Shown: positions 8,480 through 17,121 of the stretch, piece after piece
How positions within the stretch are numbered: position 1 is the first letter of the stretch
How the letters are laid out: every line of letters starts with the position of its first letter
Source of the DNA: Vibrio anguillarum
GTDB taxonomy: Bacteria > Pseudomonadota > Gammaproteobacteria > Enterobacterales > Vibrionaceae
NCBI RefSeq assembly: GCF_001989995.2
Contig: NZ_JAHGUP010000040.1
Coordinates: forward strand, 41,822 to 105,821
Length of the DNA: 64,000 nt
Direction: 5' to 3'
Translations under genes and position numbers: made by a program
The notes under the pieces: generated by a model
Told to the model about the DNA's origin: nothing
What the model saw: the letters and a program-made list of their open reading frames with translations, nothing else
The model's database searches: none

Positions 8480-9737
8480 TTATTCTGTTTTATTGATTGA
8501 TGATGACCAAGATGTCCTTGACTCATATTCGCATCTTATGTCGATAGCTAATTTGCCGTCAAAAGCACTTCTTAACCCCACCAAAGCGTGTGAGTTTATC
8601 CATTCTGATTGGGCTGGAGTGATATTGCTTGATGTCTATATGCCACAAATGAACGGCATTGAATTGCTTAAAGCGATTAAATCGATTGATGAGCATATTC
8701 CTGTGATTGTCATTACTGGCCACGGAGACATTCCTATGGCGGTAGAGGCGGTCAAAATAGGGGCATGCGATTTTCTTGAAAAGCCAATCAATCCTGCGGA
8801 GTTATTGAGCTTAGTGAAGAAAAATCTCGATATTCGTCGTCATTTTGTACAACAAAAAACGGCTATGGCCAACTCAATCAAATGCGAACTCATCGGAAAA
8901 TCCGCTCAAATGGGGCAAATTCGTCACCATGTTGCTCAGTATTCAATGCTCAACAGTCATGTTGTTATTTGTGGAGAATCGGGTGTTGGACGGCATACTA
9001 TTGCATATCTCATCCACCAACTGACACAGGGTAATCATGCTTCATCTCTGGTGGAATTAACCGTTTCATCAGCGACCACGCTCGCACAGATTGAACAAAA
9101 ATTAGATGCAAGTGAAAACGGTACATTGCTAATAGACCACATCGAATTACTTTCTGAAGAATTGCAGCGTTATTTGACTCAGAGGATGCTTAACCAAGAA
9201 CGCCTAAGCAAAGCTCGAACGCGCGTGATTGCTATTTTAGGTACGGAACCTGAAGCCTTGATTACGGCTAATCGGTTGCAGCCAGAGCTCTATTATTTGC
9301 TAAACCAAGGCGTGATAGAGGTGCCTGTACTTCGACATCGTCCCGATGATATCGCTACTTTGTTCCATTATTTTCTCAAGCAGAGCTGTAATAAATTGGC
9401 GAAACCTTTGCCAGCGGTAGAACTGAGTTATTTGTCGTTACTGCGTGCACATCAATGGCCGGGAAATGTACGAGAGCTGAGAAATGTAGCTGAATTATAT
9501 GCGATAGGTATTGTAAAACTGACGGGAAAAGAGCGTTTGTACAATCAGTCTGATCTTTTATCACCGCTTGATGAATTGGTGGATGATTACGAAAAGCAAA
9601 TTATTGAAGATGCATTATTTCTCCATTCTGGTCGCGTCGCTGATGCCGCAAATTATTTGCAAGTACCGCGTAAAAAGCTCTACTTACGAATGAAAAAACA
9701 TGGTTTAGAAAAGGATGACTTTAAAAGTCGTTATTAG
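8469..9737 (+). CDS. pgtA: PgtA-like response regulator with degenerate sigma-54 AAA+ domain
   Basis: The 422-residue protein has an N-terminal receiver (acidic D11-D13, acceptor D55, K105), a central domain related to NtrC-type AAA+ activators (about 140-365) and a C-terminal Fis-type HTH (AANYLQVPRKKLYLRMKKHGL). The AAA+ domain is crippled: Walker A reads GESGVGRH with Arg175 in place of the conserved Lys, Walker B reads IDH (D223-H224) in place of DE, and the GAFTGA loop is absent, with the Walker A-B distance about 15 residues short. It therefore probably activates transcription without sigma-54 remodelling. The ATG at 8469 overlaps the restored end of pgtB. PgtA is the activator of pgtP in Salmonella. 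Confidence 0.87.
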   Translation: MNHNYSVLLIDDDQDVLDSYSHLMSIANLPSKALLNPTKACEFIHSDWAGVILLDVYMPQMNGIELLKAIKSIDEHIPVIVITGHGDIPMAVEAVKIGACDFLEKPINPAELLSLVKKNLDIRRHFVQQKTAMANSIKCELIGKSAQMGQIRHHVAQYSMLNSHVVICGESGVGRHTIAYLIHQLTQGNHASSLVELTVSSATTLAQIEQKLDASENGTLLIDHIELLSEELQRYLTQRMLNQERLSKARTRVIAILGTEPEALITANRLQPELYYLLNQGVIEVPVLRHRPDDIATLFHYFLKQSCNKLAKPLPAVELSYLSLLRAHQWPGNVRELRNVAELYAIGIVKLTGKERLYNQSDLLSPLDELVDDYEKQIIEDALFLHSGRVADAANYLQVPRKKLYLRMKKHGLEKDDFKSRY

Positions 9738-9814
9738 TTTTTCAATTTTAGGTGGTGGATCAGTTTGATAATGCTGGCATGGTAATGAAAGGCCGCTACA
9801 TAAAGTATCCAATA

Positions 9815-9855
9815 CAAAAAAAGTACAAAAAAAGCAGCGCCCAATTGCGCTGCTT
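9815..9855 (-). terminator. Rho-independent terminator for the yqhD-like gene
   Basis: The stem AAGCAGCGC / GCGCTGCTT (9832-9840 and 9847-9855) has a 6-nt loop. On the minus strand it is followed by TTTTTTTGTACTTTTTTT, a strong U-tract. It sits past the stop of the aldehyde reductase and could also stop read-through from pgtA. Confidence 0.8.
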
Positions 9856-9918
9856 GATGTAGCTGAATCTATGCTATTGGAATGTGGAAATCACTATTCA
9901 CTCGTCTAAAAAATGAGG

Positions 9919-11067
9919 CTAAATGATAGCTTGTTCCAAAATTTCCCGTGATTTTTCAAGCGTGATGGCTTGCTGTTCACCCAAAACAAGCATTCCATGT
10001 GCGTTCAGTTGAGCGATAACTGCGTCTATGGCCGCTTGCTTACTGCTATTATGATCCGCAAACTGAGTTGGAACATTCAAGCTGTGGTAGAAGGCTTCAA
10101 TCGCATCGATTGTGCGTAAGGCAAGATCGCTAGTTTGATTGAGTCCAAAGACATTTTTGCCCATTTGCTCAAGTTTAGCGCGTTTGTTCTCAAGTTGATT
10201 GCGCAGTAGGGAAGGCTGCACAATCGCTAGCGAACGGGCGTGATCAACATGCCATAATGCGGTGAACTCGTGACCAATCATATGAGTCGCCCAATCTTGT
10301 GGAACGCCAGTACCGATCAGGCCATTTAGTGCTTGGTTCGCTGTCCACATCAGGTTTGCTCGCCATCCATCATTATCACGCTGGTCATATTGTTGACCCA
10401 ATACCAGCAAGTTTTTAAGTAAAGTTTCGGCATAGCCGTCTTGAACCATTGCATTGGTTGGCAAGGTTAAATATTGCTCACAGACGTGTACCCAAGCATC
10501 AACAATACCGTTGATCAACTGGCGCTCAGGCAGTGATTTCATTACATCTGGATCAAGCACTGCGAACTTAGGCTGTACCGCTGGAGCCATAAAGGCCAGT
10601 TTGTCTTGTGTTTGTGCTTTGGTAATGACCGCGCCCATGTTGGATTCAGAACCGGTTGCTGGCAGAGTCAGAATTGCACCGATAGGCGTAGCTTCAGTAA
10701 CTTGATGTTTACCCACCATGATGTCCCAGCCATCCCCATCATACTTAGCCGCCGCGGCAACGTATTTTGAACCATCGATAACCGAACCACCACCCACGGC
10801 AAGAATAAAGTCGATGTCCTGTTCTTTGACGATAGCAACCGCTTTATCTAAGGTTTCTTTGGTTGGGTTTGCTTCTACACCTGAAAACTCGACCCATTGG
10901 TGGTCAGTGAGTGCACTCACGACTTGGTCATAAACACCATTTTTTTTGATCGAACCGCCACCGTAGATCACCAGCACTTTTTGGTCAGTTGGAATCGCCT
11001 GACTGATCGCAGAGATTTGGCCTTGGCCGAAGTGAATTAGAGTAGGGTTAACATAAGTAAATTTCAT
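9919..11067 (-). CDS. yqhD: NADPH-dependent aldehyde reductase, YqhD type (iron-containing alcohol dehydrogenase fold)
   Basis: The 382-residue protein belongs to the group III metal-dependent alcohol dehydrogenases. YqhD-like features are FGQGQI, the YGGGSIKKNGVYDQV cofactor loop, AVGGGSVIDGSKY, LPATGSESN and the metal-binding run DWATHMIGHEFTALWHVDHA with its three histidines; a fourth ligand Asp is in GIVDAWVH. E. coli YqhD reduces short-chain and lipid-peroxidation aldehydes with NADPH. A cytosolic detoxification role is inferred. I use the ATG at 11067, preceded by AAAGGTGAG at good spacing, not the GTG three codons upstream (11076). The divergent AraC gene at 11233 mirrors the yqhC-yqhD arrangement of E. 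coli. Confidence 0.9.
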   Translation of the reverse strand: MKFTYVNPTLIHFGQGQISAISQAIPTDQKVLVIYGGGSIKKNGVYDQVVSALTDHQWVEFSGVEANPTKETLDKAVAIVKEQDIDFILAVGGGSVIDGSKYVAAAAKYDGDGWDIMVGKHQVTEATPIGAILTLPATGSESNMGAVITKAQTQDKLAFMAPAVQPKFAVLDPDVMKSLPERQLINGIVDAWVHVCEQYLTLPTNAMVQDGYAETLLKNLLVLGQQYDQRDNDGWRANLMWTANQALNGLIGTGVPQDWATHMIGHEFTALWHVDHARSLAIVQPSLLRNQLENKRAKLEQMGKNVFGLNQTSDLALRTIDAIEAFYHSLNVPTQFADHNSSKQAAIDAVIAQLNAHGMLVLGEQQAITLEKSREILEQAII

Positions 11068-11232
11068 TATTCTCACCTTTGCTTATAGAAAAGGAGGCGG
11101 CGCCTCCAAGGCAGTGTTTTACGATGTGCATATTAGTATTAATTATCCAGTCAATATAGACCAATTTCTCGAAATTAATTGCCTAATTCTCTAATTGTCG
11201 TATTCTTCCTTCAATTTTGATAAGGGGGCATT

Positions 11233-12114
11233 ATGAGTAAACTGGCGCAACTGATGCAGCAATACATTGAAAAACAATCTTTAGATCATTTGGAAGGTAT
11301 TCACCAAACGGCAGTGCCGGGCGTATTGTTTTATCGCAGCAGCCGCGGTAATGGTAGACAGCCCCTTGTGTATCAATCCGGTATCATATTGTTGGGGCAA
11401 GGACATAAACGCATTCATATTGGTAGCCAACCCGTAAATTATGGCCCCAATGATTACTTGGTTGTTGGGGTACCTTTACCACTTGAGTGCGAAGCTTTTG
11501 CGTCAGAAAGTGAACCGTTATTGGGCTTGACTATTAATATCGATCACTCACTTCTCCTTAAACAGGTTGATCGACTTGAGGCTTCTGGTTTTTTATCTGA
11601 TTGCATAGACAAATCAAAATGCGGGCTGAAATCAGTAGAAATGGGCGCAAAGATGCAAGCAAGTGCGATTCGTTTGATGTCTGCATTGGTTGATGATCTT
11701 GAAGCTAAAGTGCTTGGCGAAAGCTTAGTCGAGGAGATTGTGTTTCGGGCATTAACCAGCGAGCACGGTTATGTGCTTTTTGATCTCGCTCATCAAGAAG
11801 GACACTACGCCCGGATAGCCAAAGCGTTGAGTAAAGTACATCAAGAATATGATCAGTCCATTACCGTTCAGTTACTCGCCGAAGAAGCCAATATGAGTGT
11901 TTCGGCGTTTCACCACGCCTTTAGGCTGGTGACGTTAGAATCTCCTTTACAATATTTAAAAAAAGTCAGGCTTAACAGAGCGAAAGAGCTGATTCGTGTG
12001 GAAGGCAAGCGTGTGAACGATGCCGCTCGTTTAGTTGGTTATGCCAGCGCATCTCAGTTTAGTCGAGAATATAAGCGACATTTTAATGAAACCCCAAGAG
12101 GAGTACAGCGTTAG
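11233..12114 (+). CDS. yqhC: AraC-family activator, YqhC-like
   Basis: The 293-residue protein has an AraC_N cupin-like domain (about 15-165; GIILLGQGHKRIHIG) and a C-terminal double helix-turn-helix (about 190-290; LAEEANMSVSAFHHAFR and the second motif AARLVGYASASQFSREYKRHF). YqhC activates yqhD on aldehyde exposure in E. coli, and the divergent yqhD-like gene makes that role likely here. The ATG at 11233 has AAGGGGG upstream. The 165-bp gap between the two genes is AT-rich and should hold both promoters, but I could not single out a binding site. Confidence 0.85.
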   Translation: MSKLAQLMQQYIEKQSLDHLEGIHQTAVPGVLFYRSSRGNGRQPLVYQSGIILLGQGHKRIHIGSQPVNYGPNDYLVVGVPLPLECEAFASESEPLLGLTINIDHSLLLKQVDRLEASGFLSDCIDKSKCGLKSVEMGAKMQASAIRLMSALVDDLEAKVLGESLVEEIVFRALTSEHGYVLFDLAHQEGHYARIAKALSKVHQEYDQSITVQLLAEEANMSVSAFHHAFRLVTLESPLQYLKKVRLNRAKELIRVEGKRVNDAARLVGYASASQFSREYKRHFNETPRGVQR

Positions 12115-12470
12115 AAATAGCGCATAAAGTTAAACTCTACATTTTTGTAACAATTAGTGTTGTTGCATGTTTTTTGCTCTTTTTGATGGTGTGTAAGTTA
12201 AATAACCGGCAGGCAGTCCGTATATTGTTCTGATTTCGGCGCTTTTTTTAGAATCGGAAAATTAACCAATAATTAGTTGTTGATGCAAAATAACGATGTC
12301 TCTTTTGCAGAAATAGTGCAACTTGTTGCGAGTGATTTTTGATATTTGAACAAATTGAGGTGCTTATTTATCGCTCTGTCCTACAGTTGTTTCACGTGAG
12401 AATTAAAGTCTGGTTTCTTCTTGATACGAGGCTTTTTATAGTGAAACAATAACTTAAGGAATGAGCAGCT
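12115..12470. other. Intergenic region upstream of the chitodextrinase
   Basis: This 356-bp AT-rich stretch holds no convincing ORF. The only clear element is the perfect palindrome TCACGTGA at 12392-12399, about 75 bp upstream of the start codon, a possible operator. The AAGGA at 12456-12460 lies 10 nt before the ATG at 12471 and is the likely ribosome binding site. Confidence 0.4.
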
Positions 12471-15400
12471 ATGCATTTAAACAACAGGACAGTGGCAAAG
12501 GGTGTTTTTACACTGAGCACTTTAACGGCCTCTTGCTTGATGGCTTTTAACAGCTATGCAGCCGTTGATTGCACGACACTAAGCCCTTGGGAATCGTCAA
12601 AAGTTTATACTGGCGGTAACAAGGTTCAGCACAGTGGTACCGCCTACCAAGCCAACTATTGGACTCAAGGTAACGATCCAGCCAACTTTTCTGGTGATTA
12701 TGCCCAGTGGAAAGTGTTGGATGTTTGCGCCACTTCCGGTGGTGAGAACCAGCTACCGACCGCGAATCTCTCTTCACCTTCCGCAGTAGATGTGATTGCT
12801 GTCGGTGATACCGTAATATTAAGTGCGAACGCAACCGATAGTGACGGCAGCGTTGCTCGAGTCGAGTTTTCTGTCGATGGTGCAATTGTGGGTATAGTCA
12901 CCACGGCACCTTATAAAGCCACGTGGGTCGCAACCGCTGGTCAGCATGAATTCAGTGTTGTAGCCATCGATGATAAAGGTGATGCCAGCGTGAAAAGTGC
13001 AACGACCTTAACGGTGAAAGAGGCACAGCAACCAGGCAATCAGGCTCCAACCGTTGATATTACGCTCTCTGCGGTTTCCGTTGACGTGGGGGCTTTAGTC
13101 ACCTTAACCGCAAACGCTGCTGATACTGATGGAAGCGTCGATAAAGTTGATTTCTTCGTTGCGGGAACGCTGGTTGGAACGGCTGTTAGTGCTCCGTATA
13201 CCTTAGAATACACTGCGACAAAAGCGGGTAACTTGGCGGTGTTTGCACGCGCCACTGATAACCTTGGTGCGACGACAGATTCCACGTTAGCGACTTTAAC
13301 AGTCAGTGGCGCGCCAATAGCTAATAATTGTCGTCCTGATGGTTTATATCAAACCGAAGGTGTGAATGTACCTTATTGCACCGTTTATGATGCGGAAGGT
13401 CGTGAGATCATGGGGGCGGATCATCCACGTCGTGTGATCGGTTATTTCACCAGTTGGCGTGCGGGTGATGATCCGCAATCGGCTTACCTTGTAAAAGACA
13501 TCCCGTGGGAGCAGCTCACGCACATTAACTATGCCTTCGTCAGCATAGGTTCCGATGGCAAAGTGAATGTGGGCGATGTGAACGATCCCAATAATGCGGC
13601 AGTGGGCAAAGAGTGGCCAGGGGTTGAGATTGATCCTGCATTAGGCTTTAAAGGTCATTTTGGTGCGTTGGCAACAGCGAAGAAAAAATTTGATGTTAAG
13701 ACCTTAATTTCTATCGGAGGCTGGGCTGAAACTGGCGGGCACTTTGATACGGCAGGCAACCGTGTCGCCGATGGTGGTTTTTATACGATGACAACCAACG
13801 CTGATGGCTCTATTAACCACGTTGGTATTGAAAAATTTGCAACATCGGCTGTTGAAATGATTCGTAAATATCAATTCGATGGTGTCGATATCGACTATGA
13901 ATATCCAACCTCAATGGCGGGCGCAGGTAATCCAGATGATAAAGCGATTATGGAACCTCGCCGTGCTTATTTATGGGCGTCGTACCAAGAGTTAATGAAG
14001 GTACTACGTCAGAAGCTTGATCAAGCATCGGCACAAGATGGTCACCATTACATGCTGACGATTGCAGCACCGTCTTCTGGTTATCTATTGCGTGGTATGG
14101 AGACGTTTGATGTCACTCAGTATCTTGATTATGTGAACATCATGTCTTATGACTTACACGGCGCATGGAATGATCACGTGGGTCACAACGCGGCTTTGTA
14201 TGACACTGGTAAAGATTCAGAGTTAGCACAGTGGAACGTATATGGTACGGCTCAATACGGTGGTATTGGTTATCTCAACACTGACTGGGCTTATCATTAT
14301 TTCCGTGGTTCTATGCCCGCAGGGCGTATCAACATCGGCGTTCCTTACTACACGCGCGGCTGGCAAGGTGTCACGGGTGGAGAGAATGGTTTATGGGGGC
14401 GAGCGGCATTACCTAACCAAGCTGAATGTGCTCCGGGCACTGGTGAGGGTGAGAAAAACAACTGTGGTCACGGCGCGGTGGGTATTGACAACATGTGGCA
14501 CGACACCGATCCGAAAGGAAACGAGATGGGCGCAGGTTCAAACCCAATGTGGCATGCCAAAAACCTAGAGAAGGGGATTTGGGGCTCTTACGCCCAAGCT
14601 TATAACCTTGATCCAGTGAATGAGCCTGCCGATCAACTTGTCGGTCTTTACCAACGTCACTACGACAGCGTTGCCGTCGCGCCTTGGCTGTGGAATGCCC
14701 ATAAATGGGTGTTCTTATCAACCGAAGATAAAGAGTCTATCAACACCAAAGCCGATTATGTCATCGATAAAGAGATCGGCGGCATCATGTTTTGGGAGTT
14801 AGCAGGCGATTATAACTGTTATGTATTGGACGCTAATGGTCAACGCACTCAAGTAGATTCAACAGAGCAAGCTTGTGCAAGCGGAAATGGCGAATACCAC
14901 ATGGGTAATACCATGACGAAAGCAATTTATGACAAGTTTAAGTCGGCAACGCCTTATGGTAACACGCTTGCAACAGGAACGATTGCCAGTGAAACTGTAG
15001 ACATCGCGGTCTCCGTTGGTGGATTTAAGGTGGGTGATCAAAACTACCCAATCAATCCGAAAATCAGCTTTACTAACAACACAGGTCAAGAGATCCCAGG
15101 TGGTACTGAGTTCCAGTTTGATATCCCCGTATCTGCACCTGATAATGCTAAAGACCAATCTGGTGGTGGTTTGAAGGTGATTGCTTCTGGCCATACTCGC
15201 GCCAACAACGTCGGTGGCTTAGACGGTGTCATGCACCGCGTAGCGTTTAGTTTGCCGAACTGGAAAGCTCTGCCCGCAGGCGGCGTGTATGAGTTGGATA
15301 TGGTTTACTATCTGCCTATTTCTGGGCCTGCAAATTACAGCGTAAACATTAATGGTGTCGATTACGCCTTCAAGTTTGAACAACCGGATCTTCCACTTGC

Positions 15401-15626
15401 TGACCTATCTTCTGGTGGCAGTGACGGTGGAGATACTGGCGGTGGCGATACCGGTGGTACCACGAATCCTAGCAATGTCATTACTTGGGTTCCCGGATCC
15501 ACACAGGTGAAAACTGGCGATGTTGTGATTTACAACGGGAAATGTTTTATTGCCAAAAACAACCCCGGCGTTTGGGAGTCACCGACTCAGTCAAATTGGT
15601 TTTGGGATGCAACAACGTGCCCATAA
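12471..15626 (+). CDS. Secreted GH18 chitodextrinase/chitinase with two CBM5/12 domains
   Basis: The 1051-residue precursor has a signal peptide (cleavage after about Ala30, NSYA) and an N-terminal chitin-binding CBM5/12 module (about 31-80, with [12 protein letters not shown]). Two Ig/PKD-like repeats follow (about 95-190 and 192-282, each with DSDGS- or DTDGS-like turns), then a GH18 catalytic domain (about 310-800). The catalytic motif is D470-G-V-D-I-D-Y-E477, with Glu477 as proton donor. C-terminally there are a beta-sandwich region, a Gly/Asp/Thr linker (15415-15470) and a second CBM5/12 ([14 protein letters not shown] to the end). Size and architecture match the chitodextrinase of vibrios (Endo I type), which cuts soluble chitin oligosaccharides in the periplasm; an extracellular chitinase is the alternative. 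It stands alone, followed by a strong terminator. Confidence 0.92.
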   Translation: MHLNNRTVAKGVFTLSTLTASCLMAFNSYAAVDCTTLSPWESSKVYTGGNKVQHSGTAYQANYWTQGNDPANFSGDYAQWKVLDVCATSGGENQLPTANLSSPSAVDVIAVGDTVILSANATDSDGSVARVEFSVDGAIVGIVTTAPYKATWVATAGQHEFSVVAIDDKGDASVKSATTLTVKEAQQPGNQAPTVDITLSAVSVDVGALVTLTANAADTDGSVDKVDFFVAGTLVGTAVSAPYTLEYTATKAGNLAVFARATDNLGATTDSTLATLTVSGAPIANNCRPDGLYQTEGVNVPYCTVYDAEGREIMGADHPRRVIGYFTSWRAGDDPQSAYLVKDIPWEQLTHINYAFVSIGSDGKVNVGDVNDPNNAAVGKEWPGVEIDPALGFKGHFGALATAKKKFDVKTLISIGGWAETGGHFDTAGNRVADGGFYTMTTNADGSINHVGIEKFATSAVEMIRKYQFDGVDIDYEYPTSMAGAGNPDDKAIMEPRRAYLWASYQELMKVLRQKLDQASAQDGHHYMLTIAAPSSGYLLRGMETFDVTQYLDYVNIMSYDLHGAWNDHVGHNAALYDTGKDSELAQWNVYGTAQYGGIGYLNTDWAYHYFRGSMPAGRINIGVPYYTRGWQGVTGGENGLWGRAALPNQAECAPGTGEGEKNNCGHGAVGIDNMWHDTDPKGNEMGAGSNPMWHAKNLEKGIWGSYAQAYNLDPVNEPADQLVGLYQRHYDSVAVAPWLWNAHKWVFLSTEDKESINTKADYVIDKEIGGIMFWELAGDYNCYVLDANGQRTQVDSTEQACASGNGEYHMGNTMTKAIYDKFKSATPYGNTLATGTIASETVDIAVSVGGFKVGDQNYPINPKISFTNNTGQEIPGGTEFQFDIPVSAPDNAKDQSGGGLKVIASGHTRANNVGGLDGVMHRVAFSLPNWKALPAGGVYELDMVYYLPISGPANYSVNINGVDYAFKFEQPDLPLADLSSGGSDGGDTGGGDTGGTTNPSNVITWVPGSTQVKTGDVVIYNGKCFIAKNNPGVWESPTQSNWFWDATTCP

Positions 15627-15670
15627 CCGAGCGTGATTAATCGGTATGTTTTGAACTCAGTGTAAAGTAA

Positions 15671-15700
15671 GAAGCCTTAGCGTGTGCTAAGGCTTCATTT
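15671..15700. terminator. Bidirectional terminator between chitodextrinase and glgC
   Basis: A perfect 11-bp stem, GAAGCCTTAGC (15671-15681) and GCTAAGGCTTC (15686-15696), has loop GTGT. It is followed by ATTTTAA on plus and by TTACTTTAC on minus. It separates two convergent genes. Confidence 0.8.
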
Positions 15701-15738
15701 TAATGAGGGATAAATTGAGTGGGCAAAAAAATCTAGGT

Positions 15739-16953
15739 TTAGAATTGATAACTTTCGGGTACCACAACAATGCCATTTTCTGAAATACGGAAACGCTGGG
15801 CATCTTCAACTGGGTTTAAGCCAATTTGAGTATGTGGAGGGATTTTTACATGTTTATCAATAATACATCTCATGAGCTGACACCCTGCGCCGACTTCAAC
15901 ATCATCAAATAAAATGCTATCGACCACTGTTGCACCATCATCAATTCTGACGTTTGAAGAAATAATGGAGTGTTGTACAGAACCTCCAGAGTTAATCACA
16001 CCGTTTGAAATGATCGAATTAATGAATATACCTTCGTTACCTGTTGCAGAAGAAACCGTGCGCGCAGGTGGGTATTGCGCTTCGTAGGTACGAATGGCCC
16101 AGTTTTTTTGGTATAAGTTCATTGGTGGAACGGGTTCGAGTAAATCCATGTTAGCGTTATAAAAAGAATCAAGTGTACCGACATCACGCCAGTAACAATC
16201 TTTAGCGACTCGCCCCCGGTCACCGCAAAACTCATACGCATAAACAGCATGGCTTTCAATCAATTTGGGAATGATGTCATTGCCAAAATCGTGACTCGAG
16301 TTTTCCCGTTCTGCATCGTGAACCAAAGCACTTTTTAATACTTCCATATCAAAAATGTAGATCCCCATAGAAACTAAGCTGCGATGAGGATTATTGGGCA
16401 TGGAGGGTGGGTCACTTGGTTTTTCGATGAATGAGGTGATCTTGAAGTCATTATCTACATTCATCACGCCAAAGGCAGAAGCTTGTTCTCTTGGGACATC
16501 CATGCAGGCGATAGTCAGTGCAGCATTTTTTTGCTTATGAGCTTCGAGCATAGACGCATAGTCCATCCGGTAGATATGATCACCAGATAAAACAACGACG
16601 TGTTTGGCATCACTGCGTGAAAGTAGCCACATATTGTGGTAGATAGCGTCCGCCGTTCCTTCGTACCATTTTCCGCCTTTTCTCATCTGCGGGGGGATCA
16701 CAGAAATGAATTCGCCGAGTTCTGGATTGAAAATAGACCAGCCATCACGTAAATGTTTTTGTAATGAATGAGATTTATATTGAGTCAGGACCAAAATCTT
16801 TCGCAGCCCTGAGTGTAGGCAGTTGGTGAGTGTAAAATCAATGATTCGATATTTTCCACCAAAGGGTACAGCCGGTTTTGCTCTGTCATCAGTTAGCGGA
16901 GATAGCCGCGAACCGACGCCACCTGCTAACACAACGGTTAGTGTTTCTTGCAT
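15739..16953 (-). CDS. glgC: Glucose-1-phosphate adenylyltransferase
   Basis: The 404-residue protein makes ADP-glucose for glycogen synthesis from glucose-1-phosphate and ATP. The N-terminal nucleotidyltransferase domain shows VVLAGGVGSRLSPLTDDRAKPAVPFGGKYRIID-type motifs (LAGGVGSRL, RAKPAVPFGG), WYEGTADAIY, VVLSGDHIYRMDY and FIEKPSDPP. The C-terminal left-handed beta-helix carries the allosteric half. It is monocistronic here, without glgA or glgB beside it; vibrios often have a second glgC (family knowledge). The position next to a chitodextrinase may only be shared gene order. Confidence 0.96.
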   Translation of the reverse strand: MQETLTVVLAGGVGSRLSPLTDDRAKPAVPFGGKYRIIDFTLTNCLHSGLRKILVLTQYKSHSLQKHLRDGWSIFNPELGEFISVIPPQMRKGGKWYEGTADAIYHNMWLLSRSDAKHVVVLSGDHIYRMDYASMLEAHKQKNAALTIACMDVPREQASAFGVMNVDNDFKITSFIEKPSDPPSMPNNPHRSLVSMGIYIFDMEVLKSALVHDAERENSSHDFGNDIIPKLIESHAVYAYEFCGDRGRVAKDCYWRDVGTLDSFYNANMDLLEPVPPMNLYQKNWAIRTYEAQYPPARTVSSATGNEGIFINSIISNGVINSGGSVQHSIISSNVRIDDGATVVDSILFDDVEVGAGCQLMRCIIDKHVKIPPHTQIGLNPVEDAQRFRISENGIVVVPESYQF

Positions 16954-17121
16954 CTTATTTCTCCCTAAATATGTGCAATCTATTTACCATATTAGAGAGT
17001 AGTACAAGTTTTAAGCCAAAAGTAAAAATGATAGCGAACAATACGTTACAAACTAAGTTTGCGATAATTGCACGAAAATAAACCCATTTTATTTCTCGAT
17101 GCACTTAAATGGTGCTAATTG

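Noticed and set aside
12461..12550. 29-codon frame starting at ATG 12461 ahead of the chitodextrinase
   Set aside because: AAGGA abuts the ATG with no spacing, and the frame lies almost wholly inside the signal-peptide coding region.
14413..14721. Frames opposite and alongside the chitodextrinase (100-110 codons)
   Set aside because: All lie inside the GH18 coding region, whose reading frame is confirmed by the catalytic motif and domain order.
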